A stretch of DNA of 64,000 nt from Arcuatula senhousia (lineage: Eukaryota; Mollusca; Bivalvia; Mytilida; Mytilidae): the NCBI GenBank assembly GCA_963971305.1, contig OZ020308.1:24085275-24149274 (forward strand). The letters are read 5' to 3'. The position numbers were made by a program, and so were the translations under genes. Under the pieces are notes generated by a model. It saw only the letters and a program-made list of their open reading frames with translations, was not told where the DNA came from and did not search any database. Below, piece after piece: positions 10,784-20,990 of the stretch. Position 1 is the stretch's first letter. Each line of letters opens with the position of its first letter.

Positions 10784-11200
10784 AACGTGTGGGTGGACAT
10801 TATGGGGTTGGGATTGGAAACAAAGGAACAAAAATTAAGAAGATCACAGGAAAAGGGAAGAAGTTGGTAGTGGCAGAAAATTTAGTCTAAGTGCTGCACT
10901 ACAAGGCGGTTCACAAATGGTTATTAAACATGCATGAAGCGTGACTTTCTCCACACATGTTGGCCCACTATGGTCAGCGTTCAGGTTTTCCGTATTATAT
11001 AGCTGGCAACCTCCGCGGACAAAGTCCATCAGGCTGATATCAAAAGAATTTTTTTTAGAGACCGTATGAGGCAAATTTTCTTTTTACCTTGGTGTAAAAG
11101 TAAATAATGGGGATAACTGTGTCTTATAAAAAAATCTGAAAAATTAGTACAAGTCCTAGCATATCGAATAAGTTGTGAAATTTACACACCATATGCTAGT
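10784..11200. repeat. Two adjoining dispersed repeats
   Basis: 10784-11025 is the second copy of the repeat at 3420-3800. From 11045 (TTTTTTAGAGACCGTATGAG) to about 11215 (AAGTTGTGAAATTTACACACC, ATATGCTAGTAAGGTGG) it matches 40860-41020 in order, so this is the paired copy of another dispersed family. Confidence 0.6.
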
Positions 11201-11640
11201 AAGGTGGATACTTGTATGTTACTTTAAAGATAAGGAAAATTAATAATTTGAAAATGAAAAACGTCTCTTTTGTCGTATATTTTTGTACTGAGATGACCAA
11301 CCGAGTCAAATAAAAGGAAGACGTGAAGCAAGTTGATTGGATGGTTTCTTTAATCTCTAACTCTGAAGGAAACTTGGAAAGATTTGTGCCCATTGGAATG
11401 CCAATCTATTGTTGTAAAATCTTTCCTGGAAATCAAGCATACTGCAAACTATTGGAAAGTTTAAGTCATCACGTTTGTCATATTGTTTTGTTGATAGTCT
11501 ATTTCGACACTTATCATGTATACGTTGAACAAATTACTAAAGCTGTGAAATTAACGGTGCAAATTTGATAATTGTCAAAACAATCTTAGGCATCTTAGGT
11601 TTATCTATGATCTGGGTTACAGTTCAGCATATTGGTTTTT
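11201..11640. other. Unassigned, includes an unrecognised 81-codon frame
   Basis: A plus-strand frame at 11323-11568 begins MKQVDWMVSLISNSEGN and contains FVPIGMPIYCCKIFPGNQ. I do not recognise it. It has no splice signals or neighbours that argue for a gene. The overlapping minus frame 11196-11393 is also uninterpretable. Confidence 0.2.
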
Positions 11641-11659
11641 TTGTCATGATTGGTGTATG

Positions 11660-11780
11660 ATCTTTCTTTGGAAAATTTCATGTAGTATTTGGAATTTTCA
11701 ATCAACTGAACGACTGAAAAGACAAAACGCGCGCCGTGCGTTGCATATTTTATTTTGCCTGGAGCAGTGTGATTTTTATT
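11660..11780. repeat. Diverged copy of the ACGCGCGTC-bearing repeat
   Basis: TTTGGAATTTTCAATC, GACAAAACGCGCGCCGTGCG and TTTATTTTGCCTGGAGC correspond in order to TTTGGCATTTTCAAT, GACGAAACGCGCGTCAGGCG and TTTATTGTCTGGAAC at 31770-31870 and, less fully, at 59215-59300. Confidence 0.5.
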
Positions 11781-12125
11781 TTCACCAAAGTCATGCCGTC
11801 CTACTAAAAGGCGCGCGGAGGCGCCCGGGGAAAGAAAAGGCGCCTTGAGAAAATAAAATGCACCGGGAAAAATAAAAGGCGCCCAGGGAAAGTAAAAGGC
11901 GCCCGAGAGCATATTTTTTTTATATAAAATATACTAAAGTACAAAAAAAAAAGAAAATATAACGAAAGTGAATGTTCAATCAAATCATACAAGTCTTTTA
12001 TTTAAAGTTTTAGGGGGAAATATGTGGAATACTCTGAAATACGCCACGAGCACTGAACACTTTTTAAATCTGATTATATGAAATCGAAATCAAGTAAACA
12101 AAAATTGAGATTTGAAGAGTAAACT

Positions 12126-12266
12126 ATGTCGGCTGCTAAGAAAAGAAAAGTGAAACCTACTGCAAAAGCAGTTCTTATGTACACAGGCTGTGGAATATAC
12201 AAAAAGAACTGTAGAGATGGATGCAAGACAGGAGGCATATTATGTGACCAGATGATGTGGAATTAA
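12126..12266 (+). CDS. Small basic Cys-containing ORF inside the 11.8-kb transposon
   Basis: Forty-six codons starting with ATG. It begins with a basic run (AAKKRKVK) that resembles a nuclear localisation signal, followed by CGIYKKNCRDGCKTGGILC with four cysteines spaced like a small metal-binding motif. It might be the first exon or a frame-broken N-terminus of the protein that continues at 12396. I recognise no family. Being inside a transposon with a target duplication suggests an element-encoded protein. Confidence 0.35.
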   Translation: MSAAKKRKVKPTAKAVLMYTGCGIYKKNCRDGCKTGGILCDQMMWN

Positions 12267-12395
12267 ACCTAAAGTATTATAATTAGAATCGAAGTATGAA
12301 CAAAGCATCCCTGATTTTGTAAGATATCTTAACAATGGAAACCAAGTAAAAAGGACATTTCACCAATTAACTGGAAGAATAAGTTTTGTGAAAGT

Positions 12396-12857
12396 ATGAA
12401 CAATATACTAAAACTATCGTCGAATTGGTCCGCATTGAAACTCCCTGAACTAATTGAAAAACTGCAAAAAATAGTTCAGCTACAATACAGAGATATCAGA
12501 AGAGTACTCCATGGCGAAGGGCACTATGCATTGGCGCCTTGGGCAAAGAGACTTCAAGTCACAGAATCGGCATGGGCAACAAAATCAGAAAATGAAAAGG
12601 ATGCATTGATGAAGAAGTTCAATAGCCTTACCAGACAAGAGGAGACTGTTGTGCAGTCGTCAGATGGACAGCTCAAAATCCCCAAAACAGCAACCACCGC
12701 CAGGAAACCAAAAGGAAAAGAATCCGTAGGGGAAGACAACTACACTGAAGTTTGCATGGATAACAGTCCTAAGTCCTACAGTGCTTTAATGCAAAATTGT
12801 ACTGGCGTTTTATGTATTGTGTGTTGTTTTATTGCATGTATGTTTTTAGGTTTATAA
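12396..12857 (+). CDS. Unrecognised 153-residue protein inside the 11.8-kb transposon
   Basis: Opens at ATG. The frame is also open upstream to about 12340. The N-terminal 85 residues look like a soluble helical domain (LSSNWSALKLPELIEKL, then IRRVLHGEGHYALAPWAK, then AWATKSENEKDALMKKF). Residues about 100-130 are Lys/Thr/Ser-rich and polar. The last 20 residues are hydrophobic with three cysteines and may be non-coding read-through. It has no DDE, RNase H or THAP motif, so it is not an obvious transposase. It could be an accessory element protein or a captured host fragment. Base composition is similar to the rest of the element. Confidence 0.4.
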   Translation: MNNILKLSSNWSALKLPELIEKLQKIVQLQYRDIRRVLHGEGHYALAPWAKRLQVTESAWATKSENEKDALMKKFNSLTRQEETVVQSSDGQLKIPKTATTARKPKGKESVGEDNYTEVCMDNSPKSYSALMQNCTGVLCIVCCFIACMFLGL

Positions 12858-12918
12858 TTTTTATATTTTTATTTTTTTAACAAAGCTATGATATATATAT
12901 GGTGATATATTTCTTAGT

Positions 12919-12919
<1 letters not shown>

Positions 12920-12949
<30 letters not shown>
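12920..12949. repeat. GAT microsatellite
   Basis: About ten uninterrupted GAT triplets within the 11.8-kb transposon, just 3' of its ORF. Confidence 0.9.
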
Positions 12950-12950
<1 letters not shown>

Positions 12951-13625
12951 ATTTTAATGCATTTCAATGAGATGATGGTTATTATTCTAATGCATTTTAA
13001 ATGAAATGATAATTTCATTTAAAGTTTTAATGCAATATGTTCTTTATTTTCTATTATATATGTACTGTGTTTTCGTAGAAGTATAACATCTTTTTTAAAA
13101 TAATTTTCGTTGATTTGGTAAGTGATGTATTAGATCGGTTTTTATAATGACTTTCCCGGCAGTCAATGTTTAACATGATTTTGTGTTTTTACGGTGTTTG
13201 TCTGTTACAGTTAGCTATTTAGTTATTGTGTACACTGGTTTACCCTTTTAAGTTTCTCTGTGACAAATCGATTGTAATGCTGAAGTTTGATTGTTGTACA
13301 TGTAAACATGCTTTATAACTATTAAGAATGTATAAAATAAAATAATTTCACCGTAGATTGGTTTATTCTTAAAAACAAAGACATCATATATAAATATTTC
13401 CCCCGGGTGCCTTTTATTTTACCCGGCCGCCTTTTATTTCTTCTCGGGCGCCTTTTAGTAGGACCCAAGTCATGAAAGTGATGGACTAAGATGTTTTTTT
13501 TTATGTCAAGAAGTATGTGTTTTCCCCCTTCAAGGAACACGTTTCCTTCCAATAGATAGTTCTCTCCTTCATGGAAGGCGTAAGTTAAACTTATAATTGA
13601 AATCAGCTTCTATAGTAAAAAGGGA

Positions 13626-14275
13626 CCTAACGGATTCTAGGAAGTCTGCTTCATATTTAGATCTTCATCTCCAAATCGACTCTCAAGGTAGACTTTCAAC
13701 AAGGCTCTATGACAAACATGATGACTTCAACTTTTAAATCGTCAACTTTCCCCTCTTGTAGCAACATTCCGTCCGCTCCAGCTTATGGAGTTTACGTTTC
13801 TCAATTGATTCGTTACTCCAGAGCGTGCGAGACTTACCAGGTACATTGATTTCCTTAGAAGAGCGACACGTCTGACGTAAAAATTGCTCACACAGGGTTA
13901 TGTTGCTCCTCGGTTACTGTCTTCACTCAAGAAATTTTACGGAAGACATCATGCACCTATAGACAAATATGGGATTTTATCTCTCAGATGAGTGCAGATG
14001 TTGGTTTGTCATAGGTTTTTGTTTTGTCGTCCTTTATCGGATTTGACACGCTGAATAGACTATTGGCAACGCGACGTGTGTGCTATAGCAGGCAGGAGCA
14101 CCTGAGTTCACTCCTGTTTCGACTGGAGTTCGCGTTGCTGATTGATATTCAGTTATTTTGTTAATCCATGTTTTACATGTCTGTTTTTGTCCCGTTCTTG
14201 TTGGTGTTTACTGGTTTGTCTCTGCCCTTTCAGACATTCGGATACCCCATTGGTACATCTGCTTCTTTCTTCTAT
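13626..14275 (+). pseudogene. RT-containing retroelement remnant, C-terminus and 3' tail
   Basis: Translation of 13626-13740 gives SRKSASYLDLHLQIDSQG, then LSTRLYDKHDDFNF followed by a stop, where the 33-kb copy reads on. Further pieces give SAPAYGVYVSQLIRYSR and LKKFYGRHH in shifted frames, and the end DVGLS is at about 13996-14012. The frameshifts and stops show it is dead. The family (PYLDLHL, KLYDKRDDFNF, GVYVSQLIRY) is the end of a reverse transcriptase polyprotein that I recall from mollusc and cnidarian genomes; the clade is uncertain. The conserved tail runs on to about 14275 (GGTACATCTGCTTCTTTC). Confidence 0.65.
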
Positions 14276-15183
14276 AGTAAAAAAAACTCGATAGAGTGAT
14301 TACCATTAAAGAAAATGACTAATACTCTTTCTTTCAATCTAGAAGTAATTGGGGCAATGTAACTGTTTGATAGATGTACAATAGCAGGTTTAATATTTTT
14401 GTGTAAAATACTATCCATACTCATGATACTATTGAGGTCCTTTAAATTTAGGTGTAAGAGCTCTTGGTAATTCTGGAAGAGATCGGCCCTCCTGGGCCGA
14501 CCCAACACAGCAAAAAGAACCGTGTCAAGAACAATATGGACACTCTTCCCAGCAAACACACGGAACCCAACAGAGATTTGATTTTAAACGAGACACCTAT
14601 GCAACGTCAGCTTTTAATACCCATCGCGAGTTCTGATTACTGATTATTTGTTTTGATTTCAAATCTAGTACAAATCTAAAGGATGAAAAGTTTTACTTTG
14701 CCTTCCCTGTCGGTTATTTTCTTCCTGATTTTTGAAACGAGTGGTGGTATGCTTTAATTGATTGATGCATTGTTATTTGTTTAATGTCCCGTCGGCGATA
14801 TTGCAACCATCATCGGGACATAAACGAGTTGAAATAATTATGTAAATTAATAACACGTTGATATAAAACAAAATCAAAAGACCGTAGATAAAATAAACAG
14901 AATGACTAGAAAATAAATAGATAAAATAATCAATTAAAATTAACACACTAAAAAATAAAACCATTTACAGCGATAGCAAAAAAGAACTTAACAATAACGA
15001 GCTAAACATTAATTACAATAGTTGCACGACGCAGTGCAACTTCTCGTTTTCATTGCCCAATAAAATTGAAATATTTGCAGCATTTCAAAAGTAGAAAATA
15101 ATGGATACATTTATTTTATAGACATATACTTACATTTAAAAAGGTTAAAGATTGTCTAGTTTTGATGTTCTGTCTTTTATCAG
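14276..15183. other. Unassigned sequence upstream of candidate exon
   Basis: A 95-codon minus-strand frame (14272-14559) is not recognisable. The remainder is AT-rich. The last 45 bases contain GATTGTCTAGTTTTGATG and a TTTTATCAG acceptor, with a counterpart before the 22851 exon, so this part is likely intron. Confidence 0.3.
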
Positions 15184-15372
15184 GAAATCAAGTACAAAGT
15201 ACATCTTATTCTGAGCCAAGAAGACCATCTTCAGAATATGGGCACAGGAAGCAGTCTTTTTATAATTCACGCGGGCAATATGGACTTTCACGGGATCAAA
15301 GGAATACAGCATCCTCAAACAACCAGGGCTTTGAGAAATTGAAGCAACCATCACAGAGCATTGCGGCTTCAA
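15184..15372 (+). CDS. Candidate internal exon encoding a Ser/Gln/Asn-rich linker
   Basis: A TTTTATCAG acceptor ends at 15183 and a GTAGGT donor starts at 15373. The exon is 189 bases, exactly 63 codons, entered and left in phase 1. It encodes a polar stretch with YSEPRRPSSEYGHRKQ and NSRGQYGLSRDQ. The exon at 22851-22994 encodes the same pattern (SYS, RPSSEDGHK, YN, QYGFPRSQ). The preceding intron ends are also alike, so the two arose by duplication. The terminal VLIG exon at 34260 also enters in phase 1, so both could be spliced to it. No domain is recognised and transcript evidence is lacking. Confidence 0.5.
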
Positions 15373-16481
15373 GTAGGTTTTAACTTTAAATTACGAATTT
15401 TGAGAGAAAAGTACGAAAGCCTATTGAGACCAATTTCGTTGTAAATTTTTTTTTTATTCCTCGTAATAACGGGAAAATAGTCGTAATAACGAGAAATGAA
15501 AGTCGTAATAACGAGAAACAAGTCGTAATAACGAGAAATGAAAGTCGTAATAACGAGAAAGAAAGTCGTAATAACGAGAAGTAAAAGTCGTAATAACGAG
15601 AAACAAGTCGTAATAACGAGAAATGGAACTCATAATGAGGAGAAACAAGTCGTGATAACGAGAAATGGAACTCATAATGAGGAGAAACAAGTCGTGATAA
15701 CGAGAAATGAAACTCATAATGAGGAGAAACAAGTCGTGATAACGAGAAATGGATCTCATAATGAGGAGAAACAAGTCGTGATAACGAAAAATGAAACTCA
15801 TAATGAGGAAAAACAAGTCGTGATAACGAGAAATGAAACTCATAATGAGGAGAAACAAGTCGTGATAACGAGAAATGGAACTCAAAATGAGGAGAAACAA
15901 GTCATGATAACGAGAAATGGAACTCATAATGAGAAGAAACAAGTCGTGATAACGAGAAATGGAACTCGTAATTAGGAGAAACAAGTCGTGATAACGAGAA
16001 ATGGAACTCATAATGAGGAGAAACAAGTCGTGATATCGAGAAATGAAACTAGTGATAACGAAAAAGGAAAGTTGTAATACTAGTAACGAGGTGTGAAAAT
16101 CGTTATAACGAGAGGTGAAAATCATAATAACGAGAAACAAGTCGTAATAACGAGAAACTAAAGTCGTAATAACGAGAAGTGAAAGTTGTTATAACGAAAA
16201 AATAGTCGTAATAACGAGAAAATAATCGTCATAACGAGAAATGGAACTCGTTATAACGAGAAACAAGTCGTATTAACGGGAAATGAAACTCGTAATAACG
16301 AGAAAGGAAAGTCGTAAAAACGACTATTTTCTCGTTATTACGACTTTTTCTCGTTATAACGACTTTCACTTCTCGTTATTACGACTTTGATTTCTCGTTA
16401 TTACGACTTGTTTCTCGTTATTATGATTTTCACTTCTCGTTATAACGATTTTCACTCCTCGTTATTACGACTTTCCTTTCC

Positions 16482-17457
16482 TTTTTAGCTCACTTGACCC
16501 AAAGGGTCATGTGAGCTATTGTCATCACTTGGCGTCCGTCGTCCGTCCGTCGTCCGTCCGTTGTCCGTTATTTTTTAAAACGTTTACTCCTCTGACACCA
16601 TAAGTTCAATTGCAACCAAACTTGATATGGTTGTTTATTAGCATTCAGTGCATAGAACTGATGTGGGGATTTCTGATTCGTCGTAAAACATGGATGCCAT
16701 GCATATGGCTAAAAATAGATATAGGGGTCAAATACAGTTTTTTGCAAATAACTCAAAAAACGGCTACAGATATCAAAATTCTGTCATAGGGTAAAAGTGA
16801 TAAGCACCTCAAGATCTACATACCCTGAAATTTTGAAGAAAATCCAACGACCCATGTAGGAGTTATTGCCCTATTTGTGGATTTTTTGCAAAGTTTGCAC
16901 CTGTTTAGCTCAATAACTTGAAAACTATACTAGATATTTGAGAAATTTAAATTGCATATTGTTAAGCACATCAAGATCTACAAAATAGGTATAGGGTCAA
17001 CGTTGTAGGACCTTTTGTTTTAGGAGTTATTGCCCTTAGAACGTCAAAATAGAGCATTTAAAAAGCATTAAAAGCAATTCCTCATAACATTGAAAACGTT
17101 AACTCCTCTGACACTTAAAAGTCCAATTGGAACCAAACTTGGTATTGTTGTTTATTAGCATAAGGTGTATAGAACTGATGTGGGGATTTTTGATTGGTTG
17201 TAAAACATGGCCACTGTGGCTAAAAATAGAACATTAGGTTAAACTGCATTTTTTTGCTAATAACTCAAAAAGGGTGACAGATTTTTAGATTTTGAATGAG
17301 AACAAAAGTGATCAGCACCTTAAGATCCCCCATATTGTCAGATGACCCCCTTATTAATCTTATGACCCTTTCAACGTCAAATAGATTTTGCCTAATAACC
17401 TTTACTTCAGGCACAATTATGTCAGGTGAGCGATTCAGGCTCCAGGGAGCCTCTTGT
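16482..17457. mobile_element. TTTTAGCTCACC family element, copy C
   Basis: Starts TTTTTAGCTCACTTGACCC and ends GAGCCTCTTGT. The left hairpin is 16487-16517; its stem TGACCC/GGGTCA replaces TGGACC/GGTCCA of copy A by paired changes. The right hairpin is AGGCTCC-AG-GGAGCCT. It interrupts the CTTTCCTTTC-TCGTTATTACG array, so the empty site can be read directly. No target duplication is apparent. The interior has two related halves (GTTTACTCCTCTGACACC at about 16580 and GTTAACTCCTCTGACACT at about 17098). Confidence 0.85.
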
Positions 17458-17590
17458 TCGTTATTACGAGTTTCATTTCTCGTTATTACGAATTGTCTCT
17501 CGTTATTACGAGTTCCCTTTCTCGTTATTACGACTTGTTTATCGTTATTACGAGTTTCTATTCTCGTTATTACGACTTTTACTTCTCGTT

Positions 17591-17780
17591 ATTAAGGAAG
17601 CAGAGGTACCAATGGGGTATCCGAATATCAAAAGTCCGAAAGGGCAGAGACAAAACCAATAAACACCAACAAGAACGGGACAAAAACAGACAACATGTAA
17701 AACATGGAAACACAAAATAACTGAATATCAATCAACAACGCGAACTCCTGTCGAAACAAGAGTGAACTCAGGTGCTCCTG
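17591..17780 (-). repeat. RT-family 3' tail inserted in the foldback array
   Basis: GAAGCAGAGGTACCAATGG, then GGCAGAGACAAAACC, then AACAAGAGTGAACTCAGG correspond in reverse complement to the tail at 14090-14272. It interrupts the CTCGTTATTACGAC array, so insertion postdates array growth. Confidence 0.7.
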
Positions 17781-17977
17781 ATTTTTACTCCCCGTTATTA
17801 CGACTTTCCTTTCTCGTTATTACGACTTGTTTCTCGTTATTACGACTTGTTTCTCGTTATTACGAGTTCCATTTCTCGTTATTACGACTTGTTTCTCGTC
17901 ATTACGACTGTCATTTCTCGTTATTACGTGGAATAAAAAAAATCTTACAACGAAATTGGTCTCAATAGGCGATACTT

Positions 17978-18493
17978 TCGCACCAATTTCGTTGTATGAA
18001 CTTTTTTTATTCCTAATAACGAGAAAAAAGTCCAAAAAAACGAGAAATGAAAGTCGTAATAACGAGAAACAAGTCGTTATAACTAGAAATGAAACTCGTA
18101 ATAACAAGAAACAAGTCGTAATAATGAGAAATGGAACTCGTATAACGAGAAATGAAAATCGTAATAACGAGAAACCAAAGTCGTAATAACGAGAAACCAA
18201 AGTCGTAAATACGAGAAACAAGTCATAATAACGAGAAACAAGTCGTAATAACGAAAAAGAAGTCGTAATAACGAGAAAATAGTCGTTATAACGACTTTAA
18301 CTTCTCGTTGGAATGACTTGTTTCTCGTTTTAACAACTTTCATTTCTCGTTATTTCGACTATTTTCTCGTTATAACGACTTTCATTTCTTGTTATTACAA
18401 CTTGTTTCTCGTTATAACGACTTTTTTTTTTCTCGTTATTACGACTTTCATTTCTCGTTATTTCGACTATTTTTCTCGTTATTAGAGGAATAA
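17978..18493. mobile_element. Foldback element 2, same family
   Basis: Starts with CACCAATTTCGTTGTATG and TTTTTATTCCTAATAACGAG and ends CTCGTTATTAGAGGAATA. The left arm (18010-18285) has TCGTAATAACGAG units; the right arm (18290-18480) has the reverse complement. It sits immediately right of foldback element 1 and is about a fifth of its size. A tip fragment of the same family lies inverted at 19640-19677 (CCGAAATTGGTCTCAACATG). Confidence 0.75.
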
Positions 18494-18502
18494 TATACAA
18501 TT

Positions 18503-18632
18503 ATTGACTTTGATATAGGTTGACATCTATTTTTATCAACCTGAAAAAAATTATATTAACTGAGCTGAAGGCGAGGTTTATAATTTTTTGAGGGTTGATA
18601 AAATTGATGTCAACCTATACCAAAGTCGATAA
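18503..18632. mobile_element. Palindromic MITE with ATCGACTTTGGTATAGG-type ends
   Basis: 18503-18555 and 18580-18632 are inverted (TATTGACTTTGATATAGGTT against AACCTATACCAAAGTCGATA, then GACATC, TTTTATCAACC and AAAAAATTATA). The spacer is about 25 bases. No coding capacity. Confidence 0.75.
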
Positions 18633-18785
18633 ATGTTTTATTACATGAAAACTTGTATGCTGAAGACTGAAAGCACCATACAACTTGCATACAGGGATAC
18701 ATGTGTGAAAATCACCTGTAATATTGTTTCAAAAAGAAGCTGAATTTTGAAAATTTAATTTCAACAAAAACAAATTTTATCACAA

Positions 18786-19283
18786 TTGATTCGTTATTCC
18801 AGAGCATGTGGGGAGTACAACGACTTCCTTGATAGAGCTACACGGCTGACAAGCAAATTGTTAACACAGGGGTACGTTGCTCCCAGGTTGTTGTCATCAC
18901 TCAAGAAATTTTACGGACGACATCATGTGCTTGCATGCAAATACGGGATTTCTATTTCTCAGATGAGCACAGATGTTGGTTTGACATAGAGTTTTGTAAT
19001 GTCATCCTTTCCGGATTTGACCAACACTTAATCGATCTTTGGCAACGTGACGGGTGTGCTATAGCAAGCAGGAACTGCTTACTCTTCCGGAGCACCTGAG
19101 TTCACTCTCGTTTCGACTTGAGTTCGCGTTGCTGAATGCGGTTTTGTTGTTATGTGTGTGTGTTTTATGTTGTTATGTTGTTTGTTTTGTTGTGATGATT
19201 TTTTGTCTGCCAGTTTTGTCTTTGTTTTCACGGTTTTATGATACTGATTACCCCTTTGGTACACCTTTGCTTCTTTATCACAG
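18786..19283 (+). pseudogene. RT-family remnant, last 67 codons plus 3' tail
   Basis: 18786-18989 reads IRYSRACGEYNDFLDRATRL, then GYVAPRLLSSLKKFYGRHH and ISISQMSTDVGL, then a stop. This aligns along its whole length with the C-terminus at 32915-33120. The rest of the gene is absent. The tail to about 19283 contains GGTGTGCTATAGCAAGCAGG and GAGTTCACTCTCGTTTCGAC, as in the other copies, and ends TTTGGTACACCTTTGCTTC. It is 5'-truncated, as is usual for target-primed insertions. Confidence 0.7.
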
Positions 19284-20950
19284 ATTCTTCTGACCATATT
19301 ATGACATTAATCACATATTAATTTTTAAAGTTGAAATTGACGGTGATATTTGAACATCCATGAAACACTGGCTTTGGAAAATTGTTTGGTATACATCACA
19401 GATTCTTTGGAATGGTTTCTTTCTGAATTTCGTTCGGGGGGAAATTACGCGATCTATTTTTAGTCACTGTCAGGGGGTCTGGAATCTATTTTTAGGAAAT
19501 AGTAGGGTAACGTCGCTTTCCATCGTGTTTATTTACTATATTTAGACATTTTACAGGCTGTTCTCACTCTACATTAAATCTTTTTAGGGTTGTTTAGGCC
19601 AATCAAATTGATGCAATTTTCTAGTCATGTAATAAAACAAATTCTTTCACCGAAATTGGTCTCAACATGCTTTCGCACATTTCACTGCAGCAATGATTTA
19701 TTTTTTTATAAGTTTGTGTTAATACTTCACATTCAACATATTATTTTAACTATTATTGCATACAATTAATATCTATGCACATAGAAGTCAGCTTTCCAAT
19801 GAATCAACAACATTATCTTTAACACATGTTTCTCTTTCACACAACAATGTCTGATAATAAAAAAAAATGAATGGAGCAAATGATTGTGCTTTATTTTCAA
19901 ACACAGCAAGGTTCCTAAGCACCTCTAGGAACACGCAAATCGATCCAGGTAATTTTTTACTATTATACTCCGCAAAAGATTTCTCTTATAATCAACTGAA
20001 TTAACTTTATACTTATCAAAGCAAACCGAATGAAATAACTTTTCTTCAAAGAAATTAAGGCTGCGCTCATTCGAAATATAAATTGTACGTTCGTCAAATT
20101 ATTGAATTGTCGAACTAATGGAACTTAAACATTTCCCCATTGACACCAATTGTAAATAAATTGTTAATGCGGAGATCCACTACGGCTTTCCATACGACAT
20201 AAAATTAGTCTTAAGCCACACCGAAAAAATTTCTTGTTCTTCGAAAATAAATATGGAAAAATTTGAGACGGCGAGCGAAATTTTTTTTTGAGGGACAAAG
20301 TTCGGATCAAACTCTTTGTGTGTGAAATATGTATTGGATGTGGCGATCAAATATTTGTAAACTAGCATTTTAATCCATGTATTGGTATTATATTTAATCA
20401 ACCATACTTGCAGTTATCATTCTGTTAACTGGGTCTAAAGTCCGGTGACAAGATTGTGTATAGAGTTATATGGGCAGAAAGTTCGGTGGTAGGAGAAGTT
20501 CAGGTTCATTTTTATGTTTTTCGCTTCAATGGATGCTCATGACATATGTAGAAGAGGGGGGGGTGTCTTCAGGACAATTAAATCTCATGGGAACGTATTA
20601 CAATTGGGAAGTTGCATTTTCCAGACATTTTTTTCCAATTGTCTTCTAGGATTTATCATGGGTTGATTTATTATGTTCATGATGATATTATTATCATTAT
20701 TGAAATTATGGTTTATGGACCATGGCCTAATAGACATTTTTAATATCTTATAATATTCATATTTATTTTGAAGGGGAGTCCCTAAGCTACATTGGAAGCC
20801 AAACTTTTTAATATTCATAAATAAAATATGTTGCACTGTGGCTTGTGTATAAATAAAATAGATAAATAAATGGATGGTGAAGCCACATTTAAAAGGTAAA
20901 AACTAAATAAGAAATATAAAGAAATAAAACCTTTAAAACAAATAAAACAA
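19284..20950. other. Mostly unassigned; one cryptic exon-like repeat
   Basis: No gene is supportable. At 19907-19948 a 42-base segment (CCTAAGCACCTCTAGGAACA followed by CGCAAATCGATCCAG) lies between an AAACACAG and a GTAATT and would be an in-phase mini-exon. A similar segment occurs inverted at about 22130-22170, so repeat origin is more likely. Minus-strand frames at 20180-20401 and 20585-20836 are AT-rich and not convincing. Confidence 0.3.
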
Positions 20951-20990
20951 GGGTGCCCAAATTTTCGGACATAAAGTCCTTCTTCAGGGG
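20951..20990 (-). other. Hammerhead-like motif downstream of the Penelope remnant
   Basis: On the minus strand the stop codon is followed by CCCCTGAAGAAGGAC, a TTTAT loop, GTCC and GAAA. CTGAAGA fits the hammerhead CUGANGA box, GGAC/GTCC can form stem II, and GAAA is the third core element. Penelope-like elements are known to carry hammerhead ribozymes. One extra A precedes stem II and no convincing NUH cleavage site with stem III is present, so it is probably degenerate. Confidence 0.35.

Larger units (their letters stand above)
11796..13466. mobile_element. DNA transposon, GTCCTACTAAAAGGCGC ends, 8-bp target duplication
   Basis: 11798-11814 and 13448-13464 are perfect 17-base inverted repeats (GTCCTACTAAAAGGCGC). 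Each end continues into several AAAAGGCGCC-type subterminal repeats (11811-11905 and 13395-13460). The direct flanks are AAGTCATG at 11788-11795 and AAGTCATG at 13467-13474, an 8-bp target-site duplication that supports real transposition. In known superfamilies an 8-bp duplication is typical of hAT and P elements, but nothing like those transposases is seen. The element contains two ORFs, listed separately, and a GAT microsatellite. Confidence 0.85.
15411..17971. mobile_element. Foldback element 1, TCGTAATAACGAG arrays in inverted arms
   Basis: Ends: CCTATTGAGACCAATTTCG at 15420-15438 and its complement at about 17950-17968. The left arm (15456-16317) is a long array of GTCGTAATAACGAGAAA units; from about 15630 to 16040 the period is 42 bases (GTGATAACGAGAAATGGAAC, TCATAATGAGGAGAAACAA). 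At about 16318 the orientation flips to CTCGTTATTACGAC, and the inverted arm continues to 17930. The arm is interrupted by a TTTTAGCTCACC element (16482-17457) and an RT-family tail (17591-17780). Long open frames on both strands here are repeat artefacts. The architecture matches foldback (FB-like) transposons. Confidence 0.8.

Noticed and set aside
12554..12739. Minus-strand frame opposite the transposon ORF
   Set aside because: Shadow of the plus-strand frame, which has the longer open length and an ATG start.
14272..14559. 95-codon minus frame
   Set aside because: No recognisable family, starts in a retroelement tail, no supporting context.
15630..16040. CRISPR-like look of regularly spaced repeats
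   Set aside because: The intervals are repeats as well, there are no unique spacers and no cas genes, and the DNA is eukaryotic.
15454..16140. 228-codon minus frame and 145-codon plus frame with repeats such as SRYHDLFLLIM and VVITRN
   Set aside because: Both strands are open over the same DNA because the 42-base unit has no stops in these frames. It is a foldback array, not a repeat protein.
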